From a virus, in IMG/VR virus record IMGVR_UViG_3300047564_002219, positions 1 to 20,120 of that record: a DNA stretch of 20,120 nt. One strand, written 5' to 3'. The position numbers and the translations under genes are program-made. Every line of letters begins with the position of its first letter. The first letter of the stretch is position 1. The notes under the pieces were generated by a model that searched no databases, was not told the DNA's origin, and saw only the letters and a list, made by a program, of their open reading frames with translations. Shown piece after piece: positions 7,615-14,709 of the stretch.

Positions 7615-8889
7615 ATGACATTAGAAACATTAAAAAGGGACTATGATGCTCTTGTCGAAAAGCAAGAAGCATTGTTGGCGAATGCAGATGCAGATCAAAG
7701 AGAACTGACTGATGACGAATCAAAGGAATTTGACACACTTGACAGATCAATTAATGATTTGACTGCAAAAATAGAAAACATTAGAAAGCAGGACGAAGCG
7801 AGAAAGCGAATTGCACAAAACAAACTTAATTCCGGTAACGTGAAAAGATCTGAAGAGCAAAAGGTATCTGAAAAGTTTAGCCTTTTGAGAGTTCTTAAAA
7901 ACCTTAATAACGGAGTTAGACCTGATCAAATGGACGGTGCTGAAGGTGAGATGCATCAGGAGGCAGTTCGTGAGGCAATGGCTACAGGTAGAGCATTGCA
8001 AGGATATGGACTTCCGTCATTCCAATTAAGAGCGCAGGATGCAGCGACAGCAGCAACAGCAGGAAACTTAATTGCAACTGAATTGGATAGTACAATTATT
8101 CCAGCACTTAGACCTAATTTGGTAATGAGCGCACTTGGGGCAACTACCTTGAACGGTTTGGTCGGCAATTTGGATTTACCAGCAGCGGATGGACTTGCTA
8201 CAGCTACATGGGAGGGTGAAACAGATCAGGCAGCAAATACAGATCCTTCAACAAGATTGGTTGAACTAAGACCAAACAGACTTGCAGCGATTACAACTGT
8301 ATCTAAGCAGCTAATGACACAAGCTTCATTTAGTGTTGAAGCATGGATTAGGGGCGAACTTTCAAACGCTGTAGCTCGTGCGGTTGATAGTGCAGCAATA
8401 ATTGGTAATTCCGGAAATATAGACGGTATCATCGGCACAACTGGAGTTAACGAGGTTACCTTTGGCGGTGCAGTTACAAGAGATAAATTGATTGATCTTA
8501 TGACATCAATTGCTCTTGATGACTACAATAGCGAAACTATGGCATTCCTTGTGAATCCAATTTTGAAAGGCGAAATGATGCAAACAAAACTGGATGCAGG
8601 TTCAGGACAATTCCTTATGGATAATGCTAATAATTTGTTTGGCTATCCAGTTGCTGTATCCACTTTAGTGCCAACAAACATCAATTCAACTAAGACAGCT
8701 GCTATATTTGGCGACTTTTCGAATGTTGTGTTGGCGAATTGGGGTGGAGTTGAAATTATTTTGGATCCTTATGTACGTGCAGAATATGGACAAGTAAGAA
8801 TTATAATTAATTCTTATTGGGATGTTAAATTAAAGCAGCCTAAGGCGTTCGCATTTGGCGATGACATTACATGGTCTGCAATTTCATAA
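7615..8889 (+). CDS. Major capsid protein, HK97 fold
   Basis: This 424-residue protein forms the icosahedral shell. Residues 1-about 70 form a charged coiled coil (LKRDYDALVEKQEALL, then DRSINDLTAKIENIRK), matching the HK97 delta domain that acts as an internal scaffold and is removed by the protease encoded just upstream. The capsid fold proper begins around residues 140-160 with AATAGNLIATELDSTIIPALRP. It continues with LPAADGLATATWEGETDQA, VSKQLMTQASFSVEAWIRGEL (A-domain/spine region) and a C-terminal AEYGQVRIIINSYWDVKLKQPKAFAFGDD. This matches the phage_capsid family in length and order. The exact protease cut site cannot be read. A strong hairpin follows the stop codon. Confidence 0.96.
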   Translation: MTLETLKRDYDALVEKQEALLANADADQRELTDDESKEFDTLDRSINDLTAKIENIRKQDEARKRIAQNKLNSGNVKRSEEQKVSEKFSLLRVLKNLNNGVRPDQMDGAEGEMHQEAVREAMATGRALQGYGLPSFQLRAQDAATAATAGNLIATELDSTIIPALRPNLVMSALGATTLNGLVGNLDLPAADGLATATWEGETDQAANTDPSTRLVELRPNRLAAITTVSKQLMTQASFSVEAWIRGELSNAVARAVDSAAIIGNSGNIDGIIGTTGVNEVTFGGAVTRDKLIDLMTSIALDDYNSETMAFLVNPILKGEMMQTKLDAGSGQFLMDNANNLFGYPVAVSTLVPTNINSTKTAAIFGDFSNVVLANWGGVEIILDPYVRAEYGQVRIIINSYWDVKLKQPKAFAFGDDITWSAIS

Positions 8890-8899
8890 ATCATATATT

Positions 8900-8931
8900 G
8901 GTAGTCACTCTTAAATGAGTGGCTACCTTTT
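8900..8931 (+). terminator. Hairpin with T-run after the capsid gene
   Basis: GGTAGTCACTC (8900-8910) pairs with GAGTGGCTACC (8917-8927) as an 11-bp stem with one U-G pair and a 6-base loop TTAAAT. TTTT follows at 8928-8931. It begins 11 bases after the capsid stop codon. It can act as an intrinsic or partial terminator, or as a 3' stabilising/processing hairpin that raises capsid mRNA over the genes downstream. The short T-run favours partial termination. Confidence 0.75.
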
Positions 8932-8944
8932 AAAAATAAAAGTC

Positions 8945-9151
8945 ATGGCAAGAGGAAGAAGAAAACCAATAGAAGAATACAAACAGGAAATATTACACGT
9001 CGAACGTAAAGCAGTTTGGGGAGTTGATGTTCAAATAAAAAAATCATTAATTCACGGATATAGATTAGGAGGTAAAGTTGGGGATGTTATAAACGTCCCT
9101 GTGGAGATAGTTGACGAATTAATACAAAAAAAATTAGTAGTTAAAATATGA
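8945..9151 (+). CDS. Small head-tail region protein
   Basis: This encodes 68 residues if started at the ATG at 8945. An in-frame ATG at 8915 lies inside the hairpin and would add ten residues. I prefer 8945 because it follows an A-rich leader (TTTTAAAAATAAAAGTC) and gives the natural start MARGRRKP. A basic N-terminus is followed by a small beta-rich section (AVWGVDVQIKKSLIHGYRLGGKVGDVINVPVEIVDELIQKKLVVKI). This 'long-strand, GY..G..., V-P-x-x-x-x-x-L' layout is typical of small proteins in head-tail modules, and a similar layout recurs in the gene at 10833. Its stop overlaps the next start (ATGA). Function is unknown; head decoration or neck assembly are possible. Confidence 0.75.
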   Translation: MARGRRKPIEEYKQEILHVERKAVWGVDVQIKKSLIHGYRLGGKVGDVINVPVEIVDELIQKKLVVKI

Positions 9152-9669
9152 ATAGCTACATAGCAGGGCAATCTAAATGCATGGTAGTAAGTTATGATGA
9201 CGAACTTAAGGACCATTTGCGTATTTTCGATGATGACAGCGAAACACTTATAAAAGGATATATAAGGGCAGCGACGCAGTATATTGAAAATTATTTGGGT
9301 TTTCCAGCACTGAGCTATGATATGACTGTGATTGGTACGCCATACAATTATAGATTTGACGTGCCTAGAAACGTTATAGAAGTTACAAAAGTTGAAGAGT
9401 TTGCTGATGGCGTTTGGACGGAAATGACTTTGGATAGTTACGAACTTGAAGATTACGGTAATTACAAATGTCTTTATAATACAGATTTTTTAAGAGATAT
9501 CAGATATAGATTTACATGTAATTGTGATCCTTTGATATCGCCATTAATGAAACATGCAGCATATTTGTTAATAGGCGAAATGTATGAGAATAGAGAGAAT
9601 AGCTATCGAACAAATACCTATCCACAGGTAAATAGGTTACTGGATTTAGATAAAATAGAATTACTTTGA
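9148..9669 (+). CDS. Head-tail connector, HK97 gp6-like
   Basis: This 173-residue protein has the typical N-terminal pattern of gp6-like adaptor proteins: DDELKDHLRIFDDDSETLIKGYIRAATQYIENYLGFPAL (about residues 12-50). A beta-rich centre and a C-terminal helical section follow (ISPLMKHAAYLLIGEMYENRENS). These proteins form a ring beneath the portal and make the first layer of the neck. Its position two genes after the capsid protein fits. It is somewhat longer than HK97 gp6 (about 110 residues) because of the extra beta-rich middle section. It overlaps the gene before by 4 bases and possibly the gene after by 4. Confidence 0.85.
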   Translation: MNSYIAGQSKCMVVSYDDELKDHLRIFDDDSETLIKGYIRAATQYIENYLGFPALSYDMTVIGTPYNYRFDVPRNVIEVTKVEEFADGVWTEMTLDSYELEDYGNYKCLYNTDFLRDIRYRFTCNCDPLISPLMKHAAYLLIGEMYENRENSYRTNTYPQVNRLLDLDKIELL

Positions 9670-10013
9670 TATATCCAAAAAATTTACGTGCGCAAATTGC
9701 CATTGGTGCAATGGACAAGAAAATAAAGATACGTCAAGAAACAATTGACGAGGAGAACGATTTGGGAGAAGTTACTGAAGTTACGGTAACAGATACAGAC
9801 GCATGGGCGTATGAAGTTAACCGGGATCAGGATGAAGAAGTATTAGTTGAAAAGGACACAAATATACAAATAAGGGAATTTGTAATAAGATATAAAGCGA
9901 TAAGTTACCAGGATAAATTGGTAATTGATAGCAATGAATATGACATTATAAACATAGATGAAACGATGGGGCGCAGGCGGTTTTTGAAGATAAAATGTAA
10001 AAGGGTAGTATAA
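9666..10013 (+). CDS. Head-tail adaptor/joining protein
   Basis: This small beta-barrel-like protein has the layout of the phage head-tail joining family: MDKKIKIRQETIDEENDLGEV at the start of the fold, a Trp in DAWAYEV, a REFVIRYKAISYQDKLVIDSNEYDIINIDE core, and RRRFLKIKCKRVV at the end. Start choice is open. A TTG at 9666 overlaps the previous stop (TTGA) and gives 115 residues including NLRAQIAIGA, while an ATG at 9711 gives 100 residues. I kept the TTG because coupled overlaps are the rule here and IGA-MDKKI resembles the IGELxxRI starts of relatives. The shorter form is entirely possible. The stop overlaps the next start (TAATG). Confidence 0.82.
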   Translation: MIYPKNLRAQIAIGAMDKKIKIRQETIDEENDLGEVTEVTVTDTDAWAYEVNRDQDEEVLVEKDTNIQIREFVIRYKAISYQDKLVIDSNEYDIINIDETMGRRRFLKIKCKRVV

Positions 10014-10465
10014 TGGATAAAACCGTAGATCAACAAATGTTAGGAATTATACGTCAAATAAAGATGTATAAAAAACAATTTGATGAAGATTTAAAAACAC
10101 GTGCGATATTTAAAGCAGCTGCAAAACCATTGGAGATAACAATGAGATTTAACGCAGTTGGGTCACGGGATGGAAAGTACAGTAAAGGCACACTTGCAAA
10201 GTCCATTAAAATGATGACATATTCCAAAGATAAATTTGGGGTTTATGTTGGACCAAATTATAAGGCTTCAAGAGGTGCAACAGCACCGCATGCGCATTTA
10301 ATTGAGTTTGGTTGGAAACCTAAAAACGGGGATCGTGTCCAGGGAACTGAATTTGTTAAAAAATCATATGAACAAACAAAATATACTATAATTTCTGAAC
10401 TTGAAAAGGGTGCAAAAAAAGCACACGAAAAAGCAGTAAGAGCAGTAGAAAAAAGACAACGATGA
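10013..10465 (+). CDS. HK97 gp10-like tail completion protein
   Basis: This 150-residue protein belongs to the gp10-like group that completes the tail end and fits it to the neck. Diagnostic sequences are a central TLAKSIKMMTY strand, FGVYVGPNYK, the conserved APHAHLIEFGWKPKNG (about residues 87-102, matching 'y..ylEfGt..'), and GTEFVKKSYEQTKYTIISELEKGAKKA as the final helix. Its genomic place between adaptor and DUF3168-like gene matches the standard siphovirus order. It is very basic at the C-terminus. It overlaps the previous gene by one base and the next by four. Confidence 0.85.
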   Translation: MDKTVDQQMLGIIRQIKMYKKQFDEDLKTRAIFKAAAKPLEITMRFNAVGSRDGKYSKGTLAKSIKMMTYSKDKFGVYVGPNYKASRGATAPHAHLIEFGWKPKNGDRVQGTEFVKKSYEQTKYTIISELEKGAKKAHEKAVRAVEKRQR

Positions 10466-10836
10466 CGCCGGACGTAAGCATATATGATCACATAAAAGAA
10501 TATATTGATAATGTTTATTTCAATAGATTTCCGCAGGGCATTACATTACGCAATGCAACGCCAAGGGTATTAATACGTAACATAAGCGAAACGGTGCAGG
10601 ACGACAAAGATAAAAAAGGAAGGTATGAAGTAATATATAGAGTTGAATGTGTAGGTACTAATTATATGAATTGTAAATCGGTAGCGAATGAGATCAGATA
10701 TTTGTTACTAAATTTTACAGATAGTTGGATATATTTAGCTACATTTGAATCGGAGGAATACGACACAGACGACACGGCAGAATTATTTATGGTGCAAACA
10801 GATTATAGAGTATTTATAAATTATGTACAATTATGA
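10462..10836 (+). CDS. Tail terminator/completion protein, DUF3168-like
   Basis: This 124-residue alpha/beta protein starts with a helix (YDHIKEYIDNVYFNRFPQGI). Strands containing PRVLIRNISETVQDD and YEVIYRVECVG follow, then a helix CKSVANEIRYLLLNF and a final strand pair ELFMVQTDYRVFINY. This helix-strand-strand-helix-strand order is that of DUF3168/gpU-like tail terminators that cap the tail tube. The assignment rests on this pattern and on gene order (after gp10-like, before the tail-tube gene). Overlaps with both neighbours are 4 bases (ATGA). Confidence 0.72.
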   Translation: MTPDVSIYDHIKEYIDNVYFNRFPQGITLRNATPRVLIRNISETVQDDKDKKGRYEVIYRVECVGTNYMNCKSVANEIRYLLLNFTDSWIYLATFESEEYDTDDTAELFMVQTDYRVFINYVQL

Positions 10837-11045
10837 CAGTAAGGGTAAAGCTAAATGAGGACTTTAACGGATATAGCGCCGGGAGTAAAGTAACAATGAC
10901 AGAAAAGGCATATTTTCGACATAAAGCAGCGGGCGTTAAATTGGCATTGATTGGCGGTACTGATCCTATGTTTGAGATTGAAAATAAAGAAGAATGGAAT
11001 GAAGTTAAGGAATATTATAATGATTTTAAGGAAGAAGAAGAATAA
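10833..11045 (+). CDS. Small acidic protein of the neck/tail module
   Basis: This 70-residue protein starts with a beta segment TVRVKLNEDFNGYSAGSKVTM. A short helix with KAYFRHKAAGVKLALIGG follows, then a highly acidic tail (WNEVKEYYNDFKEEEE). I do not know its function. Its first 45 residues have the same layout as the 8945 protein (V-K-L core strand, F-x-GY-x-x-G, then T-E-K-A-x-x-x-x-x-K-x-V), which suggests a shared small fold. It lies just upstream of the major tail protein with a 28-base gap. Confidence 0.72.
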   Translation: MTVRVKLNEDFNGYSAGSKVTMTEKAYFRHKAAGVKLALIGGTDPMFEIENKEEWNEVKEYYNDFKEEEE

Positions 11046-11073
11046 ATTATTTAACAATATAAAAATATAAACT
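11046..11073 (+). promoter_or_regulatory. A/T-rich translation leader of the major tail protein gene
   Basis: This 28-base gap consists of A and T except for two C residues. It includes ATATAAAAATATAAA ending three bases before ATG. The shared AAAAATATAAA core with the capsid-gene leader (7599-7614) suggests a common strong start element for the two most abundant virion proteins. No Shine-Dalgarno is present. Confidence 0.4.
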
Positions 11074-11493
11074 ATGGCAACAGTCGGAGTGGTCAACGGA
11101 CACTATATGAGATTTTTTGACAACGGGGTATCTTTAGGTTATGCTACGAGCTGTACAATTTCGTTCAGTTCAGCAATGCGAGAATTATCTCATAAAGATA
11201 CCGCCGGAGACGGTGGAGGATGGCTTGAACAAGCACCAGGGCAAAAGTCAGCTACATTTTCAACCGAGGGACTTTACGCAGAAGATGACAACGCCGCAGC
11301 AGCGTTATTTGCAAAACTTGCTGATGGGACAACTATTGATTTAACTTTTACCACCGATGTAACTGGGGATAAAATTTGGACCGGACAGGGACTGCTCACT
11401 TCAGTCGAGATAGTAGCCCCAAATAATGAGAATGTTACTTATTCAGTAAGCGGCGTATTTACTGGCGAGGTGATTTTGGGAACAGTATCTTAA
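11074..11493 (+). CDS. Major tail tube protein
   Basis: This 139-residue protein stacks as rings to form the tail tube. It resembles the TP901-1-like major tail family: MRFFDNGVSLGYATSCTISFSS at the start, the MRELSHKDTAGDGGGWLEQAPGQKSATFSTEGLY loop-and-strand region, then FAKLADGTTIDLTFTTD and a C-terminal NVTYSVSGVFTGEVIL strand. The 'R...sHKD..g..W.e..pG..s' pattern is characteristic. It is compact and has no C-terminal Ig-like extension. A strong A-rich leader precedes it, and the tail assembly chaperones follow as expected. Confidence 0.92.
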   Translation: MATVGVVNGHYMRFFDNGVSLGYATSCTISFSSAMRELSHKDTAGDGGGWLEQAPGQKSATFSTEGLYAEDDNAAAALFAKLADGTTIDLTFTTDVTGDKIWTGQGLLTSVEIVAPNNENVTYSVSGVFTGEVILGTVS

Positions 11494-11505
11494 AAATAAT
11501 AGAGC

Positions 11506-11823
11506 ATGGTAACTATAAAAGGCAAAAATTACGCGCCAAAGATGACTATTAGTGTAATAGGGCGTTATGGATCATCAAAGAAAATAGGACTTTCCCAGAT
11601 CTTTACCTTGCTCGATGACGTGAGCCTCACCGATTTGGTGGGGCTTTTCGTCTTTGCATGTCATTTAGAAGGTCATCATGTAACTGATCAAGATCTTTAC
11701 GATGAAATGGACGAGCGACAAGAAGTATTAACGGAACTTGCCGAACATATGCGAGATCAACTTGAGCCTAAAATTAAGGAGGAGGAAGGCGCAAAAAACT
11801 TGAAAGCCAAAGTGAAAGATTAA
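11506..11823 (+). CDS. Tail assembly chaperone, short (gpG-like) product
   Basis: This 105-residue product is translated without frameshifting. An N-terminal beta part (KNYAPKMTISVIGRYG) leads to helices (IGLSQIFTLLDD, SLTDLVGLFVFACHLEG, DQDLYDEMDERQEVLTELAEHMRDQ) and a highly charged end (KIKEEEGAKNLKAKVKD). Such chaperones bind the tape measure and recruit tail tube subunits. Its location between tail tube and tape measure, plus the frameshift signal near its end (11793-11799), identify it as the counterpart of lambda gpG. Most ribosomes are expected to finish here at the TAA at 11821. Confidence 0.88.
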   Translation: MVTIKGKNYAPKMTISVIGRYGSSKKIGLSQIFTLLDDVSLTDLVGLFVFACHLEGHHVTDQDLYDEMDERQEVLTELAEHMRDQLEPKIKEEEGAKNLKAKVKD

Positions 11824-11861
11824 CCTTTGACGATATCAAAGGGCATGCCTTTTACTTTGGC
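11776..11861 (+). promoter_or_regulatory. Programmed -1 ribosomal frameshift signal
   Basis: Three elements occur in order. An internal Shine-Dalgarno-like AAGGAGGAGG (11776-11785) comes first. The slippery heptamer A AAA AAC (11793-11799), correctly phased with the upstream frame (GCA AAA AAC), is second. After a 6-base spacer, GCCAAAGTGAAAG (11806-11818) pairs with CTTTTACTTTGGC (11849-11861) as a 13-bp stem with one G-U pair. Inside it is a second hairpin: CCTTTGA (11824-11830) with TCAAAGG (11836-11842), loop CGATA. The zero-frame stop lies in the internal loop. A -1 slip opens the frame that runs to 12161. Confidence 0.9.
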
Positions 11862-12161
11862 ATAGGTATAAATGAGTTTTATGAATCAACACTTGCAGAT
11901 GTGTTAACATACATACATTTTGCAAGTAAACGAAAGCAAAGCGACGAAAGGGTTTTAGGGGAATACATGCGATGGCATGGTTCAATAGTTGTCAATGTAA
12001 TGGGATCAGGGAAAAAGACTTATAAACCAACGGATTTATTTAAGTTTTCAGATGAGGAAACAAACAATAAAAAGTTGGACGCAAAGAGCGATCAGGCGAA
12101 GATGGTTTTTGAAAAAATGCAAAAACTTGTAAATAAAAAGTATGGCACGGACAATCGGTGA
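11799..12161 (+). CDS. Tail assembly chaperone, frameshift extension (gpT-like)
   Basis: This frame is entered by -1 slippage at 11793-11799 and adds 120 residues to the first 98 of the gpG-like protein, giving a fusion of about 218. It starts LESQSERLTFDDIKGHAFYF and continues GIGINEFYESTLADVLTYI, then a basic helical section and a Lys-rich end. The coherent protein-like sequence between 11800 and 11900 has no in-frame ATG. The first possible independent start, GTG at 11901, would cut off well-formed sequence, so the frameshift is the sensible route. In lambda, the T part of gpGT contacts the major tail protein. The end overlaps the tape measure start by 20 bases. Confidence 0.88.
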   Translation, partial: LESQSERLTFDDIKGHAFYFGIGINEFYESTLADVLTYIHFASKRKQSDERVLGEYMRWHGSIVVNVMGSGKKTYKPTDLFKFSDEETNNKKLDAKSDQAKMVFEKMQKLVNKKYGTDNR

Positions 12162-14709
12162 TGTATTAATACGAATTGGGGCAACTACAAACCAACTTGA
12201 ATACGATTTAAAAAAAGCTGAAAAAAGTTTAAGGGCGTCAGCGCAAAGAATGCAAACTATTAGTACCAATTTAACTGTCGGTTTAACTTTACCATTAGCC
12301 GCAGCCGGTGCGTCAGCATTAAAAAGTTTTGCAAGTTACGAAAAGTTAGAAAAAGGCTTAACTGCTGTAATGGGATCAGCCGAAGCAGCCGGAAAAGAAT
12401 TACAACTTTTAAAAGAAGCGGCAAAAGCACCAGGGTTAGGGTTTGAAGAAGCGGTAAGAGGTTCAATACGACTTCAGGCGGTAGGACTTTCAGCAGAAGA
12501 AGCACGAAAAACATTAAGCACATTTGGTGCAGCCATAGCAGCAACTGGCGGAAATGCGCAGAATCTTGATAGTGTTCAATATCAATTAACTCAAATGATA
12601 TCCAAAAATAGGATATTACAAGAGGATTTTGGAATACTTCAGGAGAATGTCCCATTATTAGGTAAAGCTGTAGAAGCGGCATTTGGAACGGCAAATATCG
12701 AAAAGATAAGAGCAACTGGAATAAGTGCAGAGGAATTTAATAGAAGAATAGTTGAATCATTACAAAATTTGCCTGAAGTACAAAAAGCGACTGGAGGTTT
12801 AGGTAACGCATTTGATAATTTTAGTGATAGCATTAAATTTAGTTTAGTTGAACTTGGCAGAATTATTGCGGAATCAATTAATTTACAAAAGGTATTGGAT
12901 ACGGTTGCCGGTTTTATTGAAGGGATTGTTAATGGTTTTAAATCATTAAACCCCGAACTACAAAAAGCCATAGTTATATTTGCAGGAATAGCCGCAGCAA
13001 TTGGACCAGTTTTATTTGTTACGTCTCAATTAAATTTAGCTTACGGCACTTTATTAATTAATATAATTAAGGTAGCAGATAAGTTTAAAAATGGCGGATT
13101 TTTAGCAGGATTTACAGCACTAAGCGGACCGGCTATTGTAGCAATTGGTGCAGTTGCTGCAGCAATATATTTAATTTATACAAATTGGGAAACGGTCAAA
13201 AAATCAATGGTCGATGTTGCCAATTATTTTATTGAAATATATAATGAATCTTTAATTGTACGAGCCGGAGTTGATGGTATTGTAAAAAGCATAAAATTAA
13301 TGTATTCTTACTTTAAGTTTGCAATATCATCAATGATTGATTTATTTAAAGGACTTTTAAAAGCAGGTGTAATTGTTTTTAAAGGTATAGGTTTAGCCAT
13401 AAAGGGCGTATTAACATTTAATCCTGATGATATTAAAAATGCCTTTGCTAATACATGGGCGGAATTATCAAAAAATTCAGTTAGTACTTTAAAAGATTTA
13501 AAAGGTGATTTAAAAACATTTGGTGAGGATGTGGTGTCTGGATGGCAGGATACAAGTAAAAAAATATCATATATTTCTTTAACACCAGATCAAAAAAAAT
13601 CAGGATCAACTATAACAGGTGCAGGTGGTGGCGGTGGTGCACGTGCTGCCACAAAACCAAAATTTGAAATTGACGTTACAAACCTTGGAGAATTTAATGA
13701 TACTATAGTAGAATTAAATACACAGCTTGCCAAAACACGTTCTAATTTAAGGGACGGGTTTATAACTGAAGCGCAATATTTAGAAATTGCAATTGAAAAC
13801 ACAAACGCAAGATTACAGGAATTAATTAATCAGGGTTTTGGACCAACAGATAAAGAGGTTGTAAATGTTAGCAATGAACTTGCAATGCTTACCGAACGTC
13901 AAAACGATTTGACAAAAGCTTCTCAGATTTATCTTCAGACACTGGGATTAATGCCGGGTAAATTTAATTTATTAAATGAAACAGTTACAAAGACTGAAGA
14001 AAACTTTAAGAATATAGTTAAAATAATGGGTGCAGTACCAGGCAGTATGATTAGTATTGGAAATACTGTTAGCGGCGTAGGTGAAAAGGTACAAAGTTCA
14101 TTTACTGATATATTTGATTTTTTAAATGAAAAGTTTGGAGAGGGCACAGGTAAATTAGCAAGTGATATAGCAGGTGCAGTTGGAACGGCATTTAATACTT
14201 TAGGATCAATTTATAATTTACAGGCAGCTAATTTGGATGCATACGAAGAAAAACAAAGAAAAGTAATTGAAAATACCATAACAAATGAGGATGCAAAAGC
14301 GGCAGCCATAGCAAAACTCGAAGAAGATTTGGCAAAAAAGCGAGCACAACTTGCACGTAAAAAAGCAATTGCAGACAAAGCAGCCGCAATATTTAGCGCA
14401 ACAATTGCAGGAGCGACAGAAGTTGTCAAAGTATTAGGTAATCCAATACTTGCTGGAGTAGTTGCCGGACTTGTAGCGGCACAAATTGCAGCCATAGCAG
14501 CAACGCCGTTGCCTTCCTTAGCAATAGGTACTAATATGGTCAAATCGGATGGTATGGCAATGCTTCACAAAGGCGAAGCGGTAGTTCCAGCAGACGTGGT
14601 TGGCGGTGGATTTTCAAGAGGTGGTGGAGAATTATACGGAAGATTATCAGGGATTGATTTACTTTTGTCCAATAGATATGCGGGTGGATATTATAACAGA
14701 TTAAGATAA
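12142..14709 (+). CDS. Tape measure protein
   Basis: This 855-residue protein fixes tail length and is ejected with the DNA. The N-terminal part carries the tape-measure domain pattern: FASYEKLEKGLTAVMGSAEAA (about residues 63-83), GFEEAVRGSIRLQAVGLSAEEA, and ISKNRILQEDFGILQENVPLLGKA (about 153-176). Hydrophobic, membrane-like stretches lie near residues 275-293, 329-347 and 406-424 and may form or cross a pore in the host membrane. A Gly-rich linker follows (493-499). Next comes a charged, coiled-coil region with EEKQRKVIENT and KLEEDLAKKRAQLARKK. The end has MLHKGEAVVPADVV, typical of these proteins. At about 0.15 nm per residue, tail length would be near 125-130 nm (inference). Confidence 0.95.
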   Translation: MARTIGDVLIRIGATTNQLEYDLKKAEKSLRASAQRMQTISTNLTVGLTLPLAAAGASALKSFASYEKLEKGLTAVMGSAEAAGKELQLLKEAAKAPGLGFEEAVRGSIRLQAVGLSAEEARKTLSTFGAAIAATGGNAQNLDSVQYQLTQMISKNRILQEDFGILQENVPLLGKAVEAAFGTANIEKIRATGISAEEFNRRIVESLQNLPEVQKATGGLGNAFDNFSDSIKFSLVELGRIIAESINLQKVLDTVAGFIEGIVNGFKSLNPELQKAIVIFAGIAAAIGPVLFVTSQLNLAYGTLLINIIKVADKFKNGGFLAGFTALSGPAIVAIGAVAAAIYLIYTNWETVKKSMVDVANYFIEIYNESLIVRAGVDGIVKSIKLMYSYFKFAISSMIDLFKGLLKAGVIVFKGIGLAIKGVLTFNPDDIKNAFANTWAELSKNSVSTLKDLKGDLKTFGEDVVSGWQDTSKKISYISLTPDQKKSGSTITGAGGGGGARAATKPKFEIDVTNLGEFNDTIVELNTQLAKTRSNLRDGFITEAQYLEIAIENTNARLQELINQGFGPTDKEVVNVSNELAMLTERQNDLTKASQIYLQTLGLMPGKFNLLNETVTKTEENFKNIVKIMGAVPGSMISIGNTVSGVGEKVQSSFTDIFDFLNEKFGEGTGKLASDIAGAVGTAFNTLGSIYNLQAANLDAYEEKQRKVIENTITNEDAKAAAIAKLEEDLAKKRAQLARKKAIADKAAAIFSATIAGATEVVKVLGNPILAGVVAGLVAAQIAAIAATPLPSLAIGTNMVKSDGMAMLHKGEAVVPADVVGGGFSRGGGELYGRLSGIDLLLSNRYAGGYYNRLR

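Noticed and set aside
8915-8944. ATG at 8915 as the start of the small neck protein
   Set aside because: The ATG lies in the loop and stem of the 8900-8927 hairpin. The ATG at 8945 follows an A-rich leader and gives a more natural N-terminus.
11141-11344. Second forward frame inside the major tail protein gene
   Set aside because: It is fully inside a well-supported gene, and its Gln-rich sequence looks like out-of-frame translation.
11901-12161. Independent gene starting at GTG 11901
   Set aside because: The same frame is open and protein-like from 11778, has no in-frame ATG before 11901, and is joined to the gpG-like frame by a well-formed -1 slippery site and stem.
12260-12971. Long reverse-strand frames opposite the tape measure gene
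   Set aside because: They are made of Leu/Ser-rich low-complexity sequence, overlap each other, run against the whole operon, and are expected shadows of a strong coding gene with biased codon use.
13618-13641. GGT repeat in the tape measure gene as a variable simple repeat
   Set aside because: It encodes a short Gly-rich linker (GAGGGGGA). It is short and in frame, with no sign of a phase-variable tract.
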